DNA of 63,444 nt from Caryophanales bacterium (GTDB lineage Bacteria; Bacillota; Bacilli; Bacillales; Amphibacillaceae), in assembly GCA_026168805.1 (NCBI GenBank), contig JAPFDS010000047.1, forward strand, positions 35,241 through 98,684. Direction: 5' to 3'. Under the pieces are notes generated by a model that was not told the DNA's origin, searched no databases, and saw only the letters and a program-made list of their open reading frames with translations. Of the stretch, positions 15,403-24,234 are shown piece by piece. How positions within the stretch are numbered: the stretch's first letter is position 1; the number at the start of each line of letters is the position of its first letter. The translations under genes were made by a program, and so were the position numbers.

Positions 15403-18400
15403 CATCTACACCTGCTTCCTGTGCACGATTATCGATAATTAACACATTGAGTGCTAACCCAATAATCACTGCGATCATGAGTATGATAAATGCAATTGTT
15501 AATGTACCTGTACTCATAGTTCCTTCAATAAACCCATGGATCCAATTTTCTAATTGCTGTAGCGGTGAAATTTTTCGTGCTACATGTACCGCTTCATTTC
15601 CACCAAACTGAAAGCCTAAGGATTTCGTTAGCAATAAGTACATGCTAAACACTACGAGTAACAAGAACATCCCAATCATTTTAAGTTGCCTGAGTGCATA
15701 CGTTGCAATCAAGACCATTCCGAGCATCATTGTAGTTATTAGCGCTACCCACGAGAAGGCTCCATTTTGCGGAATGTCTAATAAGATGAAGGATGTAATT
15801 CCGATAAGAACCCCTTCGATTAAACCAATTCCGCCTGTCATAAGCATTGGACGGATGTTCTTTTGAATAAATGTTTGATCTGTTTCAAATTCGGCTACTT
15901 GCTCACTTGAACCTTTATGGTTTGAAAGCACGTACGCTGTGAAAAATGAAATAACCGTCATAATAAATACAACGAAATACGGTGTGAATGATTGTGTTTC
16001 TTGAATGATACCTGTGTTTTTAGTTTCGACCGGATTTGACAAGAAACTATATAAATCTTCATTCTGCCGATCTCCAATTCGGCTATTGTCTAACACTTCA
16101 TTAAAGTTTTCAGCAAAGTCCATATCTTCTGCGGCTTTTTCTGAGAACTTAGATGCTAGATTATTCGCGTTGCTGATCAATGTTACCCCACTTTGTTGAA
16201 TGGTGTCGGCTTGTTCATCAATGGAATCAAGAGTTTCATATACTTGTTCAGTAGAATCAAAATTAGATTGTGCCTGTTCTACTAAAGACTCACTCGTTGA
16301 CAAAATTGGTTTAAAACCACTATCCAGTTGGAGTAAAGCTGTTTGCACCTCACTATCTTGACTTTGCAAATCGATTTGGTCAGCAACTAAATCGTCACTC
16401 GTATTTTTCCAAGCATCAACTTCCTCTAATACTTCACTAACATTGGTATTTAGTCTTTCCGCTTCTTTAGATGCATCTTCTAAAGCTTCAGCTAGATTAC
16501 TGGATTGGGATTGTGTTTTGTCCAATTCTTTCTGATAATCTTTAACATCCTTTTGGAATACCGTAAGTGGCGTATCAAGGGTGTCGAGTACTGAATTCGA
16601 AATATCATCACTAATGCGCTTTTCGATAATCTCTTTAATCTCTTTTTTATGAATCAAGTAGTAAAGGGAGTCGTCCTCAGATAAAGCGACTAAGCCTTTG
16701 TCATCCAATTCTTCTGTAAACTCTTCATTTTCTTTTGATAAATCAAATCCGAAATATACATTGTACAATGTGTTTAAGGAATCAATTGCTTCATACAAGT
16801 CAACGGCTTCTTCAATCAAATTCCCCGTAAATTCTTCTGGGTCAAAAAATGCTGTTTGTACGGATTGATTCCAGTAAAATTGATGAACCGTTTTTTCAGT
16901 AACTGTAGGTTCTTCTGGTTGTTCTGGGTCTGTTGGATCTTCCGGATCGGTTTCATCACCATTTTCTTCATCTTTTTCGTCATCGGGAGACTCATCGTCA
17001 TTCCCGTCCTCTTCATTGGCTACAGTTTCAACCTTTTCTTCTGCTTGATCTGATTCAGTTTCTATCTTTTCCTCGGATTGAGATTGTGTATCTTCCGGGG
17101 GAGTCGTTTCAGTTTCTTCGTTGCTTTGATGTATTGTCCAATTCCACTTAACCGGCTGAAATAAATCAATGGTATCAAAGTCAAAATCTTCACCGAAAAC
17201 AAATGTAGCTTTCATAGTAACGGTTAAATCATCTTCCCCTTCTTCTGGCTCTAATGTGATTTCACCTTCAGATGAAGAAACGGACTCTCCATTGATTGTT
17301 ATATTTGTGGCCTTTAAATCTTTTGGCTCTTCCAATGCAAATGTAAAGTTCTCATTTTTATAATCTGTAATCTTGAGGGTATCTGTTACCTCAATCCCCT
17401 CATCTAGTAAACTTGCTTTTACTTCTTTAAACGGATCTTCTAGTAAACTATATTCTGCCTCAGAAGGTTCTGTACTAGAATTCGTTGTAAATTCATCGTC
17501 TTCCTCAAATGCTTCAGATACAAGGATAACATTTTTCAATGTTGTTTTCGTTGATTCAGGTAATACTAAATCATCTATTTCCTTTGCATCTGTAGGTAAC
17601 ATCGCAATAGAAGAATGGATATTTTCAAGAATGTTTTCATCTAACTCTTCAATCAAATCAATTAATTTCATATCTTCCATAGCGTCATCGTCAAAGGAAT
17701 CTGTAACACTTTTTTTAATGACTTCTGGCAGTTCTTCTAATTCTTCATCTAGAAGTTCCTGATAGTCTTCCACTTCTCTTTTCAACGCATTAAAATGATT
17801 ATTTAGTTGTTGAATTCTGTTTTGTAGAGGTGATTGTTTGTTTTCCTCATCGCTATCCCTATCTTGAAAACGGTGATAGAGGTCGCCATTCGCTTGTGAC
17901 AATTGCTCTAAAGATTCTTCTTCAGTCAGGCGATTGTAAAATTGATCAAACTGCTCGGTAAAAGAAGATCTTGCATCTGAGAAAGACTCTCCTTGTTGCA
18001 AGGCTTCTGCTAAATCTTCATCATATTCTGCACTTGTTTCTGCTTTATCACTTAGACTAGACTCAAAGTTATGTAAGACGTCATCTAATTGATTATAATT
18101 ATTTTTAGACATATCCGTATATTGCTGCACTTGGTCGAATTGATTGGTAAAATTATCTAACGGATTAAATATATTAGCCGTATATTCATCTGTATATTCT
18201 TTTTCCTTTTCAATGATATCGACAATATGGTCTTGTGCCTCTTGTAGGTTTCCAATAATACTTACAAAGAAGACATCAATTAATTCTTTATTAAAATTCG
18301 TTAATATTTCACCTGCCGATTTTTCGGCCTCTGCTCGAACATCTTCATGCCCTGTTGCATTTATTTTATATTCCAACGCTACTTGTTCTGGCGCATCCTC

Positions 18401-18736
18401 ATCAATCGAAAGTGCCCTCTCAGAGAAATCATTTGGTATAACAATCATCATGTCGTACACATTACGTTCAAAGCCGCTTTCTGCAACTCCGCGACTGACA
18501 ACATACCAGTCATGGGGTTGATCTGCATTCATTCGATTTGAAAACTCATCACCAAAATTGACACCTGATTCATTGAACTCAGTGCCAATATCTTCGTTTA
18601 CCAATGCAATGGACATTTTATGTACTTTTTTTACTTCTTCTTCTGATTGCTCATTTAACGCTACTGTTGACAAACCAATTGCTAAAAGAAGTATTAAAAC
18701 AACAAATACAATCCCTTGCCATTTTCCTTTTATCAT
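15377..18736 (-). CDS. yueB: T7SSb membrane protein EsaA (YueB)
   Basis: 1119 residues from the ATG at 18736 (GGAG nine bases upstream; the ATG at 18751 has no site). An N-terminal transmembrane helix (GIVFVVLILLLAIGLSTVAL) is followed by a very long extracellular region with coiled-coil stretches and a low-complexity acidic Glu/Asp/Thr/Pro block at about 545-620. The C-terminus has several transmembrane helices (PYFVVFIMTVISFFTAYVL onward). EsaA/YueB is a core T7SSb component reaching through the cell wall, and YueB is the SPP1 phage receptor in B. subtilis. The acidic block could vary between strains as a surface-exposed region. Confidence 0.93.
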   Translation of the reverse strand: MIKGKWQGIVFVVLILLLAIGLSTVALNEQSEEEVKKVHKMSIALVNEDIGTEFNESGVNFGDEFSNRMNADQPHDWYVVSRGVAESGFERNVYDMMIVIPNDFSERALSIDEDAPEQVALEYKINATGHEDVRAEAEKSAGEILTNFNKELIDVFFVSIIGNLQEAQDHIVDIIEKEKEYTDEYTANIFNPLDNFTNQFDQVQQYTDMSKNNYNQLDDVLHNFESSLSDKAETSAEYDEDLAEALQQGESFSDARSSFTEQFDQFYNRLTEEESLEQLSQANGDLYHRFQDRDSDEENKQSPLQNRIQQLNNHFNALKREVEDYQELLDEELEELPEVIKKSVTDSFDDDAMEDMKLIDLIEELDENILENIHSSIAMLPTDAKEIDDLVLPESTKTTLKNVILVSEAFEEDDEFTTNSSTEPSEAEYSLLEDPFKEVKASLLDEGIEVTDTLKITDYKNENFTFALEEPKDLKATNITINGESVSSSEGEITLEPEEGEDDLTVTMKATFVFGEDFDFDTIDLFQPVKWNWTIHQSNEETETTPPEDTQSQSEEKIETESDQAEEKVETVANEEDGNDDESPDDEKDEENGDETDPEDPTDPEQPEEPTVTEKTVHQFYWNQSVQTAFFDPEEFTGNLIEEAVDLYEAIDSLNTLYNVYFGFDLSKENEEFTEELDDKGLVALSEDDSLYYLIHKKEIKEIIEKRISDDISNSVLDTLDTPLTVFQKDVKDYQKELDKTQSQSSNLAEALEDASKEAERLNTNVSEVLEEVDAWKNTSDDLVADQIDLQSQDSEVQTALLQLDSGFKPILSTSESLVEQAQSNFDSTEQVYETLDSIDEQADTIQQSGVTLISNANNLASKFSEKAAEDMDFAENFNEVLDNSRIGDRQNEDLYSFLSNPVETKNTGIIQETQSFTPYFVVFIMTVISFFTAYVLSNHKGSSEQVAEFETDQTFIQKNIRPMLMTGGIGLIEGVLIGITSFILLDIPQNGAFSWVALITTMMLGMVLIATYALRQLKMIGMFLLLVVFSMYLLLTKSLGFQFGGNEAVHVARKISPLQQLENWIHGFIEGTMSTGTLTIAFIILMIAVIIGLALNVLIIDNRAQEAGVDDERTKEAN

Positions 18737-18969
18737 CACTGACAACTCCATTTATATAATTCTGTAAATGAGTGGGTTCCAAACACTACTTTATTGTAAT
18801 CGTTCAAATATTGGTAATTATGATTGCGGTATACGCTTCATGTAGTGAGTGTAATTAGACATATTTGATTGTGGAATTTATGAAATTTACTAAGATGTGA
18901 CATATGAATGGTATGTATTTCAGAGGATTATCTCATGTTGTTGCATGAATAATATTGTAACTAGAAATA

Positions 18970-19000
18970 AGAGCCACACAACAATTGGTTATGTGGCTCT
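18970..19000 (-). terminator. Attenuating terminator between yukE and yueB
   Basis: A 9-bp perfect stem AGAGCCACA / TGTGGCTCT with an AT-rich loop, 32 bases after the yukE stop, followed on the minus strand by TATTTCTAG. The short, interrupted T-run suggests partial read-through, so yukE would be made in excess over the rest. Bases 18737-18969 show no separate strong promoter that I can identify. Confidence 0.6.
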
Positions 19001-19031
19001 CATGATTTATGATGTGCACACTATGTGTATT

Positions 19032-19328
19032 TTATCTAAAACCAAAGTTTTGTGATAATGCTTGGTCTTGTTCAGACATTGCATTCGCTGTTTTCGTTAA
19101 TTGCTCTTGAATTTCCATCATTAAGTTGGAAAAGTTTTGTACTTTTGGCTTTAATTCAGTGAACTGATTGTCGAAGCTTTGAAATGCTTGCCCTTTCCAC
19201 TGTTCACTCAATTCACCCTGTAATGTTTCTAAACGCCCTAAAATTTCATTAATTTCAGTGGCACTATTTCCATATGTTTGTGCCTTATGCGTTAGTTCTT
19301 CCGGACTCATTTTAATTTGACCTGACAT
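19032..19328 (-). CDS. yukE: WXG100 protein EsxA (YukE)
   Basis: 98 residues, typical of WXG100 family helical hairpins: SPEELTHKAQTYGNSATEIN, the central Trp-x-Gly motif (EQWKGQAFQSF, W42-K-G44) and ENLMMEIQEQL-like second helix ending DQALSQNFGFR. The family forms homodimers exported by the T7SSb and needed for its function. GGAGATGAG lies seven bases upstream and a strong sigma-A promoter precedes it, making it the first gene of the T7SS-LXG operon. Confidence 0.95.
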   Translation of the reverse strand: MSGQIKMSPEELTHKAQTYGNSATEINEILGRLETLQGELSEQWKGQAFQSFDNQFTELKPKVQNFSNLMMEIQEQLTKTANAMSEQDQALSQNFGFR

Positions 19329-19396
19329 TTTCGCTCATCTCCTTTAGAAAATTTACCACAAAACACATGCACTCATATTTTATGGATTTATCTCAA

Positions 19397-19425
19397 ATAG
19401 TAAACTTTGCCATTAATGAAGTCAA
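19397..19425 (-). promoter_or_regulatory. Sigma-A-type promoter of the T7SS operon
   Basis: On the minus strand TTGACT (19425-19420), 17 bases, then TACTAT (19402-19397), 69 bases before the yukE start codon. Both hexamers differ from consensus at one or two positions. The rest of 19329-19749 is AT-rich with no gene that I can support. Confidence 0.65.
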
Positions 19426-19710
19426 CGAATTATTCAAGTTTTCTAAAATTGAATGTAAAGTCATAGGCACTTGTTTCCAGGTGCGTGATTCTGTCTAGTA
19501 AAACGTTCTATAAACTAGGTCTTTACAACATCATCTATTACTTTAGTACATACATCTAAAGTTTAGTTAATAGTTATGTTTTTCTCCTTTTATGTGCACT
19601 CAATCTAGAATATAAGACAATCCTTTACCTTTTCCACAAATCACAATTAGTATATCATGCAAAGTGATTCATAGGGATAAATTCCAGCAAATCAAGTATA
19701 AAGTCCTATT

Positions 19711-19742
19711 CAAATACCCCTTTGTGTATAAGGTGGTATTTG
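19711..19742. terminator. Hairpin after the ABC ATPase gene
   Basis: CAAATACCCCTT pairs with AAGGTGGTATTTG (one mismatch) just beyond the stop at 19750. No strong T-run on either side, so it may be a weak terminator or an mRNA 3' stabilising hairpin. Confidence 0.45.
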
Positions 19743-19749
19743 AGTATTT

Positions 19750-20442
19750 CTATATGGTTTGGTGAATATCATCTGAAATCTTTTTCCCGTCCCGCATTTC
19801 TATTATTCTATCAGCCTTTTTTGCAAGTGTAGGATCATGTGTCACAAAAACAACACCGCACCCTTCTTCTTCATTAAGGGTTTGCAGTAAGGCGAAAATA
19901 TTATCTCCGGCTTCTGTATCTAAGTTTCCTGTCGGTTCGTCAGCTAGGAGCCAACTTGGTTTATGAACGATCGCTCGAGCAATCGCAACCCGTTGTTGCT
20001 GACCACCTGATAATTGTGAGGGTAATGAATCGAACTTATCCGATAAACCAACTTGTGTGAGCACTTCTTCTGCTCGCTCTCGTTTATCGTAGTCAACTTT
20101 TCTTGCAAATAGTGGAGTGAGGACGTTTTCTACAGCTGTAAGTGTTGGTAGTAAGTGGAACTGTTGGAAGATAAAGCCAATTTCTTCAAAGCGAAAATCT
20201 GCAATTTTCTTTTTACTTAACTTCATCACATCCTGATCGTCATATACGATTGATCCACCTGTCGGCTCATCAAGTGTTCCGATTAAACTAAGCAACGTCG
20301 ATTTTCCTGAACCAGATGGTCCGATAATCGAGACAAACTCTCCTGCCGTTAATTCCATAGTAACTTGATCAACCGCTCGCGTCTCTACACCGTCCCCAAT
20401 AAATACACGTTCAACATCTTTGCAAATGATTTGTTTAACCAT
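19750..20442 (-). CDS. ABC transporter ATP-binding protein, MacB/LolD/YknY type
   Basis: 230 residues from the ATG at 20442, preceded by AAAGGTGG. Walker A GPSGSGKS near residue 42, signature LSGGQQQRVAIARA, Walker B WLLADEPTGNLD, and the H-loop VFVTHD. The DEPTGNLDT sequence is typical of ATPases that pair with MacB/FtsX-like permeases in antimicrobial peptide or lipoprotein export. No permease gene is adjacent: RluA lies upstream and the T7SS downstream. It either serves a distant permease or is a leftover. Confidence 0.88.
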   Translation of the reverse strand: MVKQIICKDVERVFIGDGVETRAVDQVTMELTAGEFVSIIGPSGSGKSTLLSLIGTLDEPTGGSIVYDDQDVMKLSKKKIADFRFEEIGFIFQQFHLLPTLTAVENVLTPLFARKVDYDKRERAEEVLTQVGLSDKFDSLPSQLSGGQQQRVAIARAIVHKPSWLLADEPTGNLDTEAGDNIFALLQTLNEEEGCGVVFVTHDPTLAKKADRIIEMRDGKKISDDIHQTI

Positions 20443-20576
20443 TCGTACCCCACCTTTTTTAGTTTTTCTACTCGTGGCGTAGTTCATGATGTGTATAAAC
20501 ATGAGTAATATGCTTATGTTGGTTACTGTGTTCATATGGTATCATTACAATTATAACAGTTTCAACGTTCTTTTTT

Positions 20577-20609
20577 AAAACACGAGAAGGAAATGTCTTC
20601 TCGTGTTTT
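20577..20609 (-). terminator. Intrinsic terminator after the rluA-like gene
   Basis: A 13-bp perfect stem (AAAACACGAGAAG and complement) with a 7-base loop, immediately past the stop at 20611. The stem ends in four T on the minus strand. Confidence 0.7.
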
Positions 20610-20610
20610 G

Positions 20611-21531
20611 TTATGCTCTTCTCCCACCCGTTTTATTGTAAAATATATCAGGTGCATCCACTTCAAAGCGCATAATTTCTTTCGTTTTCGGATGGGTAAA
20701 AGCTAACGCTCTTGCATGAAGACCTAGTCTACCAATTCCTTTTTTCTTTGATCCGTACTTTTTATCGCCGACAATCGGATGACCAATATCCTGCATGTGA
20801 ACGCGTATTTGATTTTTTCTACCTGTTTCAAGTTCAACATCTAGTAAGGTATAACTATTATTCGCTTGAATCTTTTTGAAGTGAGTATCTGCGCGTAAAC
20901 CGTCGCCTTCAGTAGGACTTGAATACATCAGTCGTGTTTTTGTTTCTTTAAGCCATGAAGTAATTGTACCTTCTTGATCGTTTACTTCCCCTTCAACAAG
21001 AGCCACATATGATCGCTCTTTTACCATATCTCTCCACGCATTTTGGAGGACGTGCTTTGCTCGTTCATTTTTAGCAAACATCATGACACCAGATGTATCT
21101 TTGTCCAAACGATGCACGACAAAAATTCGATTAGCGGGATGTTGTCGTCTTACATATTCCATCAGCTGATAATGTGCTGTGCGTTCTTTTTCTTTTGCTG
21201 TCGCTATCGATAGTAATCCCGCATCTTTGTCGACAACTATTAAATCATCGTCTTCAAATAAAATTCGCAAACCGATGAGTGAACTTTCTCGTTTTGCTGC
21301 TCTGTTTTTCAGGATTTCAACCGTTTGTCCTGGATAAATGATGTGGTTATGTTTTGTTACAATTTGATTGTTTACTTGCACTTGCCCACGAGCTAACATG
21401 GATTTTACTGAGTTTTTGCTTCTTCTCGGCATTGCTTCAAATAAAAATGGACGCAATTTCATTTCTTTATGGATTGTAAATCGAAATATGTCGCTTGATT
21501 CCGTTCGCTCTCGCGTAAATTTTTGCTTCAT
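20611..21531 (-). CDS. RluA-family 23S rRNA/tRNA pseudouridine synthase
   Basis: 306 residues from the ATG at 21531 (GGAG nine bases upstream). An N-terminal S4-like RNA-binding segment (LRPFLFEAMPRRSKNSVKSML, about 25-80) is followed by the catalytic domain with the motif FVVHRLDKDTSGVMMFA, whose Asp is the nucleophile of the RluA family, and the ETGRKNQIRVHMQDIGHPI motif. It isomerises uridines in structured RNA. The exact target cannot be read from sequence. Confidence 0.9.
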   Translation of the reverse strand: MKQKFTRERTESSDIFRFTIHKEMKLRPFLFEAMPRRSKNSVKSMLARGQVQVNNQIVTKHNHIIYPGQTVEILKNRAAKRESSLIGLRILFEDDDLIVVDKDAGLLSIATAKEKERTAHYQLMEYVRRQHPANRIFVVHRLDKDTSGVMMFAKNERAKHVLQNAWRDMVKERSYVALVEGEVNDQEGTITSWLKETKTRLMYSSPTEGDGLRADTHFKKIQANNSYTLLDVELETGRKNQIRVHMQDIGHPIVGDKKYGSKKKGIGRLGLHARALAFTHPKTKEIMRFEVDAPDIFYNKTGGRRA

Positions 21532-21630
21532 TATATGATTCTCCATTCTCATGTACTTACTACCTACTATACGCAATGCTAGCCATTAAGCAAAGACAAT
21601 AAGGCCATAAGGAAGAGAAAATATTTGTTA

Positions 21631-21891
21631 GATAGTTCTCCGATTTATGAACGGGCATGAAATACAGGCTCTAACCCCAAGGATAGTTCCTCGATTTATG
21701 ACCGAGCACGAAATTCAGGCACTAACTTCAATGATAGTTCCCCGGTTTATGGTAGAGCGCGAAATTCGGGCTCTAACCTCAATGATAGTTCCTCGATTTA
21801 TGAACGAGCGTGAAATCCAGGCACTAACCCTAATGATAGTTCCTCGATTTATGGCCAAGCGTGAAATCCAGGCACTAACTCCAATGATAGT
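21631..21891 (+). repeat. Five tandem 51-bp direct repeats
   Basis: Five adjoining, imperfect copies of a 51-bp unit beginning GATAGTTCCTCGATTTATG and containing GAAATCCAGGCACTAAC begin at 21631, 21682, 21733, 21784 and 21835; a partial sixth starts at 21886. Because 51 is divisible by three, the plus strand stays open for about 109 codons (ATG 21647) and would give a 17-residue periodic peptide (REIQALTLMIVPRFMNE type). No ribosome site precedes it. I treat it as a DNA repeat rather than a gene. Confidence 0.85.
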
Positions 21892-21900
21892 CCTTTATTT

Positions 21901-21933
21901 GAAAAAAAGAAAACCTCTCTATTGGAAGAGAGG
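21901..21933 (-). terminator. Intrinsic terminator of yfkD
   Basis: A 7-bp stem CCTCTCT / AGAGAGG (21914-21933) is followed on the minus strand by TTTTCTTTTTTTC. It lies 12 bases past the yfkD stop. Confidence 0.85.
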
Positions 21934-21945
21934 CTCGACTGTGCG

Positions 21946-22734
21946 TCATTCAAGTGTAAATGACAACGATACGTGATCTTGAATCGGAATCCATGCACCG
22001 ATGCCTTGTTTAACTACATTTTTTACAACAATCGACTTTTTGTTTCCTTTAAGTTTAATGTATACTTCTCCAAAGGTTATTTTTCCTTTTTCGTGGACAG
22101 CTGGGGCATGCGCATGCAATATTCCCATTTCCTCTGCTGCTACATGATACGTATTTTTCAATGATGTTTGTTCACCAATGACTGTTTGATAGGTTAATGG
22201 CAAGTTTGTTTTTTTCTTCGCTTTTTGCAACATCATCGTTCGAATATCTTCTGGATGACTAATTTCATTTGTAAGAGCCCCTAGGATTTCTTTGCGTTCC
22301 TCTTGGTAATATGACATTTTTTGCTCCGTATCTCCACCAAAATTGTTCAATTCGTTTTCATTTATTTCTTGGTACTCCCAGTTGATCGATGTTTGCTCTG
22401 AACCATAATTCAATGGCCATCGTCCTAAAAATATCATTCCCCGATAGCCGATTCCTATCGGCGAGGGCTTAATCGACGTTTCATTCAACATTTTAATGAC
22501 TTCTTGGTTGGAAATATCAACATCTGTAGTCTCTAATAATTCTTTTGTAGAGTCACTCACTTCAATTTCTTCGGTATCTTTTGTTTGATTCGGAAATGTA
22601 TTTTCTTTTGCAATGGATAACACGTGATCTGGTATTTGATATTCGGCCTCTTTTTCTTCTTTCTCTTTAGCAAAAACGGTACTACTTAGAGAACATACTA
22701 AAATGAATACAAACAAAATAACGATTCGCTTCAT
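21946..22734 (-). CDS. yfkD: YfkD-family secreted protein
   Basis: 262 residues from the ATG at 22734 (GGAGG six bases upstream). A signal peptide (MKRIVILFVFILVCSLSSTVFAK) precedes a mature domain with IPDHVLSIAKENTFPNQT, MLNETSIKPSPIGIGYRG, GRWPLNYGSE and a C-terminal VVKNVVKQGIGAWIPIQDHV. This matches my memory of B. subtilis YfkD, a conserved Bacillaceae exported protein of unknown function. Supporting context: yfkH, yfkI and yfkJ homologues lie about 9 kb away, as expected if the ancestral yfk region was split by the accessory genes between. Confidence 0.75.
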   Translation of the reverse strand: MKRIVILFVFILVCSLSSTVFAKEKEEKEAEYQIPDHVLSIAKENTFPNQTKDTEEIEVSDSTKELLETTDVDISNQEVIKMLNETSIKPSPIGIGYRGMIFLGRWPLNYGSEQTSINWEYQEINENELNNFGGDTEQKMSYYQEERKEILGALTNEISHPEDIRTMMLQKAKKKTNLPLTYQTVIGEQTSLKNTYHVAAEEMGILHAHAPAVHEKGKITFGEVYIKLKGNKKSIVVKNVVKQGIGAWIPIQDHVSLSFTLE

Positions 22735-22884
22735 TGTTTTCCTCCATTCTGCATCATTTTGAGCGGAAGTATTTGTTATATAGGATAAACAATGAAGTAA
22801 ATTATATGTTGGTAAATTTGCCCATAGAAAAAAGTAGGGAAACCAGAAAGTCGCCAACTTATCCCACCGCAATGTCGTCTCTGT

Positions 22885-22922
22885 CTTAATAAAAAAACAA
22901 AATAGGCGCTAGATTCAGCGCC
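22885..22922 (-). terminator. Intrinsic terminator, shared repeat type
   Basis: On the minus strand GGCGCT-GAATCT-AGCGCC is followed by TATTTTGTTTTTTTATT. It terminates the membrane-protein gene at 23009. The same 26 bases recur around 28514-28540. Bases 22735-22884 show nothing else. Confidence 0.75.
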
Positions 22923-23008
22923 ATTTACAACTCTCCATCGTACAAAAAGATCCCTTGCGAGACCCATCTTACTCTTTATTTGCTAGCGAAAAGCGATATT
23001 CGACTTTC

Positions 23009-23299
23009 TTAGAAATTATTTCTCATTCCGGATTCAGCTGAACCGAAGAATGACTTAACCAAAGCGATTGCGACAATAATAGCAATTACAACAGTTAATG
23101 CGATTGTGACGAGATACACCAGTATAACAAGCTTTGCGATTGTAGTTAAAATCTTAACAACCATATACTTCTTTTCAACTATACGATATGGCGTTCTTGA
23201 AATTCTCCAAATACCTCTAATACCATATAACACAAGGGCGATTGCCTCCATAATCCACCAACCAACTGTTTTCATTGCGTTAACTATCACCTTGTTCAA
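23009..23299 (-). CDS. Small membrane protein, unknown function
   Basis: Up to 96 residues. Hydrophobic stretches at VGWWIMEAIALVLYGI and at LVILVYLVTIALTVVIAIIVAIAL suggest two membrane helices separated by a basic segment (RISRTPYRIVEKKY). The start is uncertain: a TTG at 23299 lies too close to GGAAGG, and an ATG at 23275 (eight codons in) with AAGGTG about 12 bases upstream is a reasonable alternative. Family not recognised. It is followed by a good terminator, so it is probably real. Confidence 0.6.
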   Translation of the reverse strand: MNKVIVNAMKTVGWWIMEAIALVLYGIRGIWRISRTPYRIVEKKYMVVKILTTIAKLVILVYLVTIALTVVIAIIVAIALVKSFFGSAESGMRNNF

Positions 23300-23320
23300 C
23301 CTTCCCGTGGAATGTAATAT

Positions 23321-24055
23321 TTATTTGTTTTTAGCCATATACTCGTCAAATGCCTCTCTGGCTAAGGCATCAGCAGCTTCATTTTGTGGTACCTCTATAT
23401 GTCCAGGACACCATGAAAACTTCATATCAAACCCTTTTTCTTTATATTCTTTTATTTTTTTATTAAAGAGGAGAGTTAAGGGACTTAGATTATTACTACG
23501 GTTTTCGTAACAACCATAAAATTCTTTAAATGAATGATTTAAATCTACAAAGAAAGAAGGCTTTTTAATGTTATGTTCTTCACAAAACTCTAAGGATTTG
23601 AGCACTGCAAAAAACTCACCAGCATAGTTCCTTTGTTTTTTATACTTATCTTCCGTAATAACACCTTTGATTTCTAGTTTTTCCGAAGTATAGATAATTG
23701 CACTGTAAGATGGTAGATGCTTTTCTTCATTATAGCTACCATCCGTAAAAATTACGGTATATCCATTTTTTTCATCTTCTTCTACTTGATCAGTGATTTT
23801 CTTAATAAATTTTTCTTTTAACTGTTTATCGGCCTTTATTTCATCTTTTGATGGTAGATTATCAAGTTCGAGACATTTAGGATGTTTCGGTGCTTTTTCT
23901 AGCTCTTTTTTGAATTCATCTTCGCTATCGAACCTTCTCACAACACCTTTAGGATACTTTTTATTTTTCACCTTTAACGCTTCATTATAATTGTAATAAA
24001 TCTCATCAGTAACTTCACCATTAATAAATATTCTATAAAATTTGCTTTTAGCCAT
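23321..24055 (-). CDS. RNase H-like protein with an N-terminal viroplasmin-like domain
   Basis: 244 residues. Residues about 5-50 (KFYRIFINGEVTDEIYYNYNEAL) resemble the viroplasmin/RNase H1 N-terminal hybrid-binding module. The C-terminal domain carries an RNase HI set: TDGSY (D105), AGEFFA (E147), FFVDLNHSF (D171) and CPGH...NEAADALA (D229). All four acidic metal ligands are in place, so catalysis of RNA strand cleavage in RNA-DNA hybrids is plausible. Codon use is very AT-rich (Lys-heavy), like the neighbouring island genes. Housekeeping or element-borne function cannot be decided here. Confidence 0.78.
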   Translation of the reverse strand: MAKSKFYRIFINGEVTDEIYYNYNEALKVKNKKYPKGVVRRFDSEDEFKKELEKAPKHPKCLELDNLPSKDEIKADKQLKEKFIKKITDQVEEDEKNGYTVIFTDGSYNEEKHLPSYSAIIYTSEKLEIKGVITEDKYKKQRNYAGEFFAVLKSLEFCEEHNIKKPSFFVDLNHSFKEFYGCYENRSNNLSPLTLLFNKKIKEYKEKGFDMKFSWCPGHIEVPQNEAADALAREAFDEYMAKNK

Positions 24056-24234
24056 TTTTATGCGCTCCCTTATATTTTTTTATATTATTACATACTTTCT
24101 TAAGTGTCTTAACTTGAAAGTACGTTATATATTAACATTATATTTTAAATGACACTCTTTTAAAGTGATTTATAAAATAATCTTATTGATATGATCTGCA
24201 AGGTTATCCGTAAATTCATTTCATACTTCAATCA

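Noticed and set aside
17373-18521. Plus-strand Ser/Phe-rich frames opposite yueB
   Set aside because: Antisense shadows of an AT-rich, acidic coding sequence; no ribosome sites or family features.
21631-21891. CRISPR array
   Set aside because: Units are contiguous with no unique spacers, have no short palindromic repeat, and no cas genes are nearby.
21647-21976. Plus-strand 109-codon frame in the 51-bp repeats as a repeat protein
   Set aside because: No ribosome binding site and the end runs into the yfkD gene and its terminator; the openness follows from the repeat length being a multiple of three.
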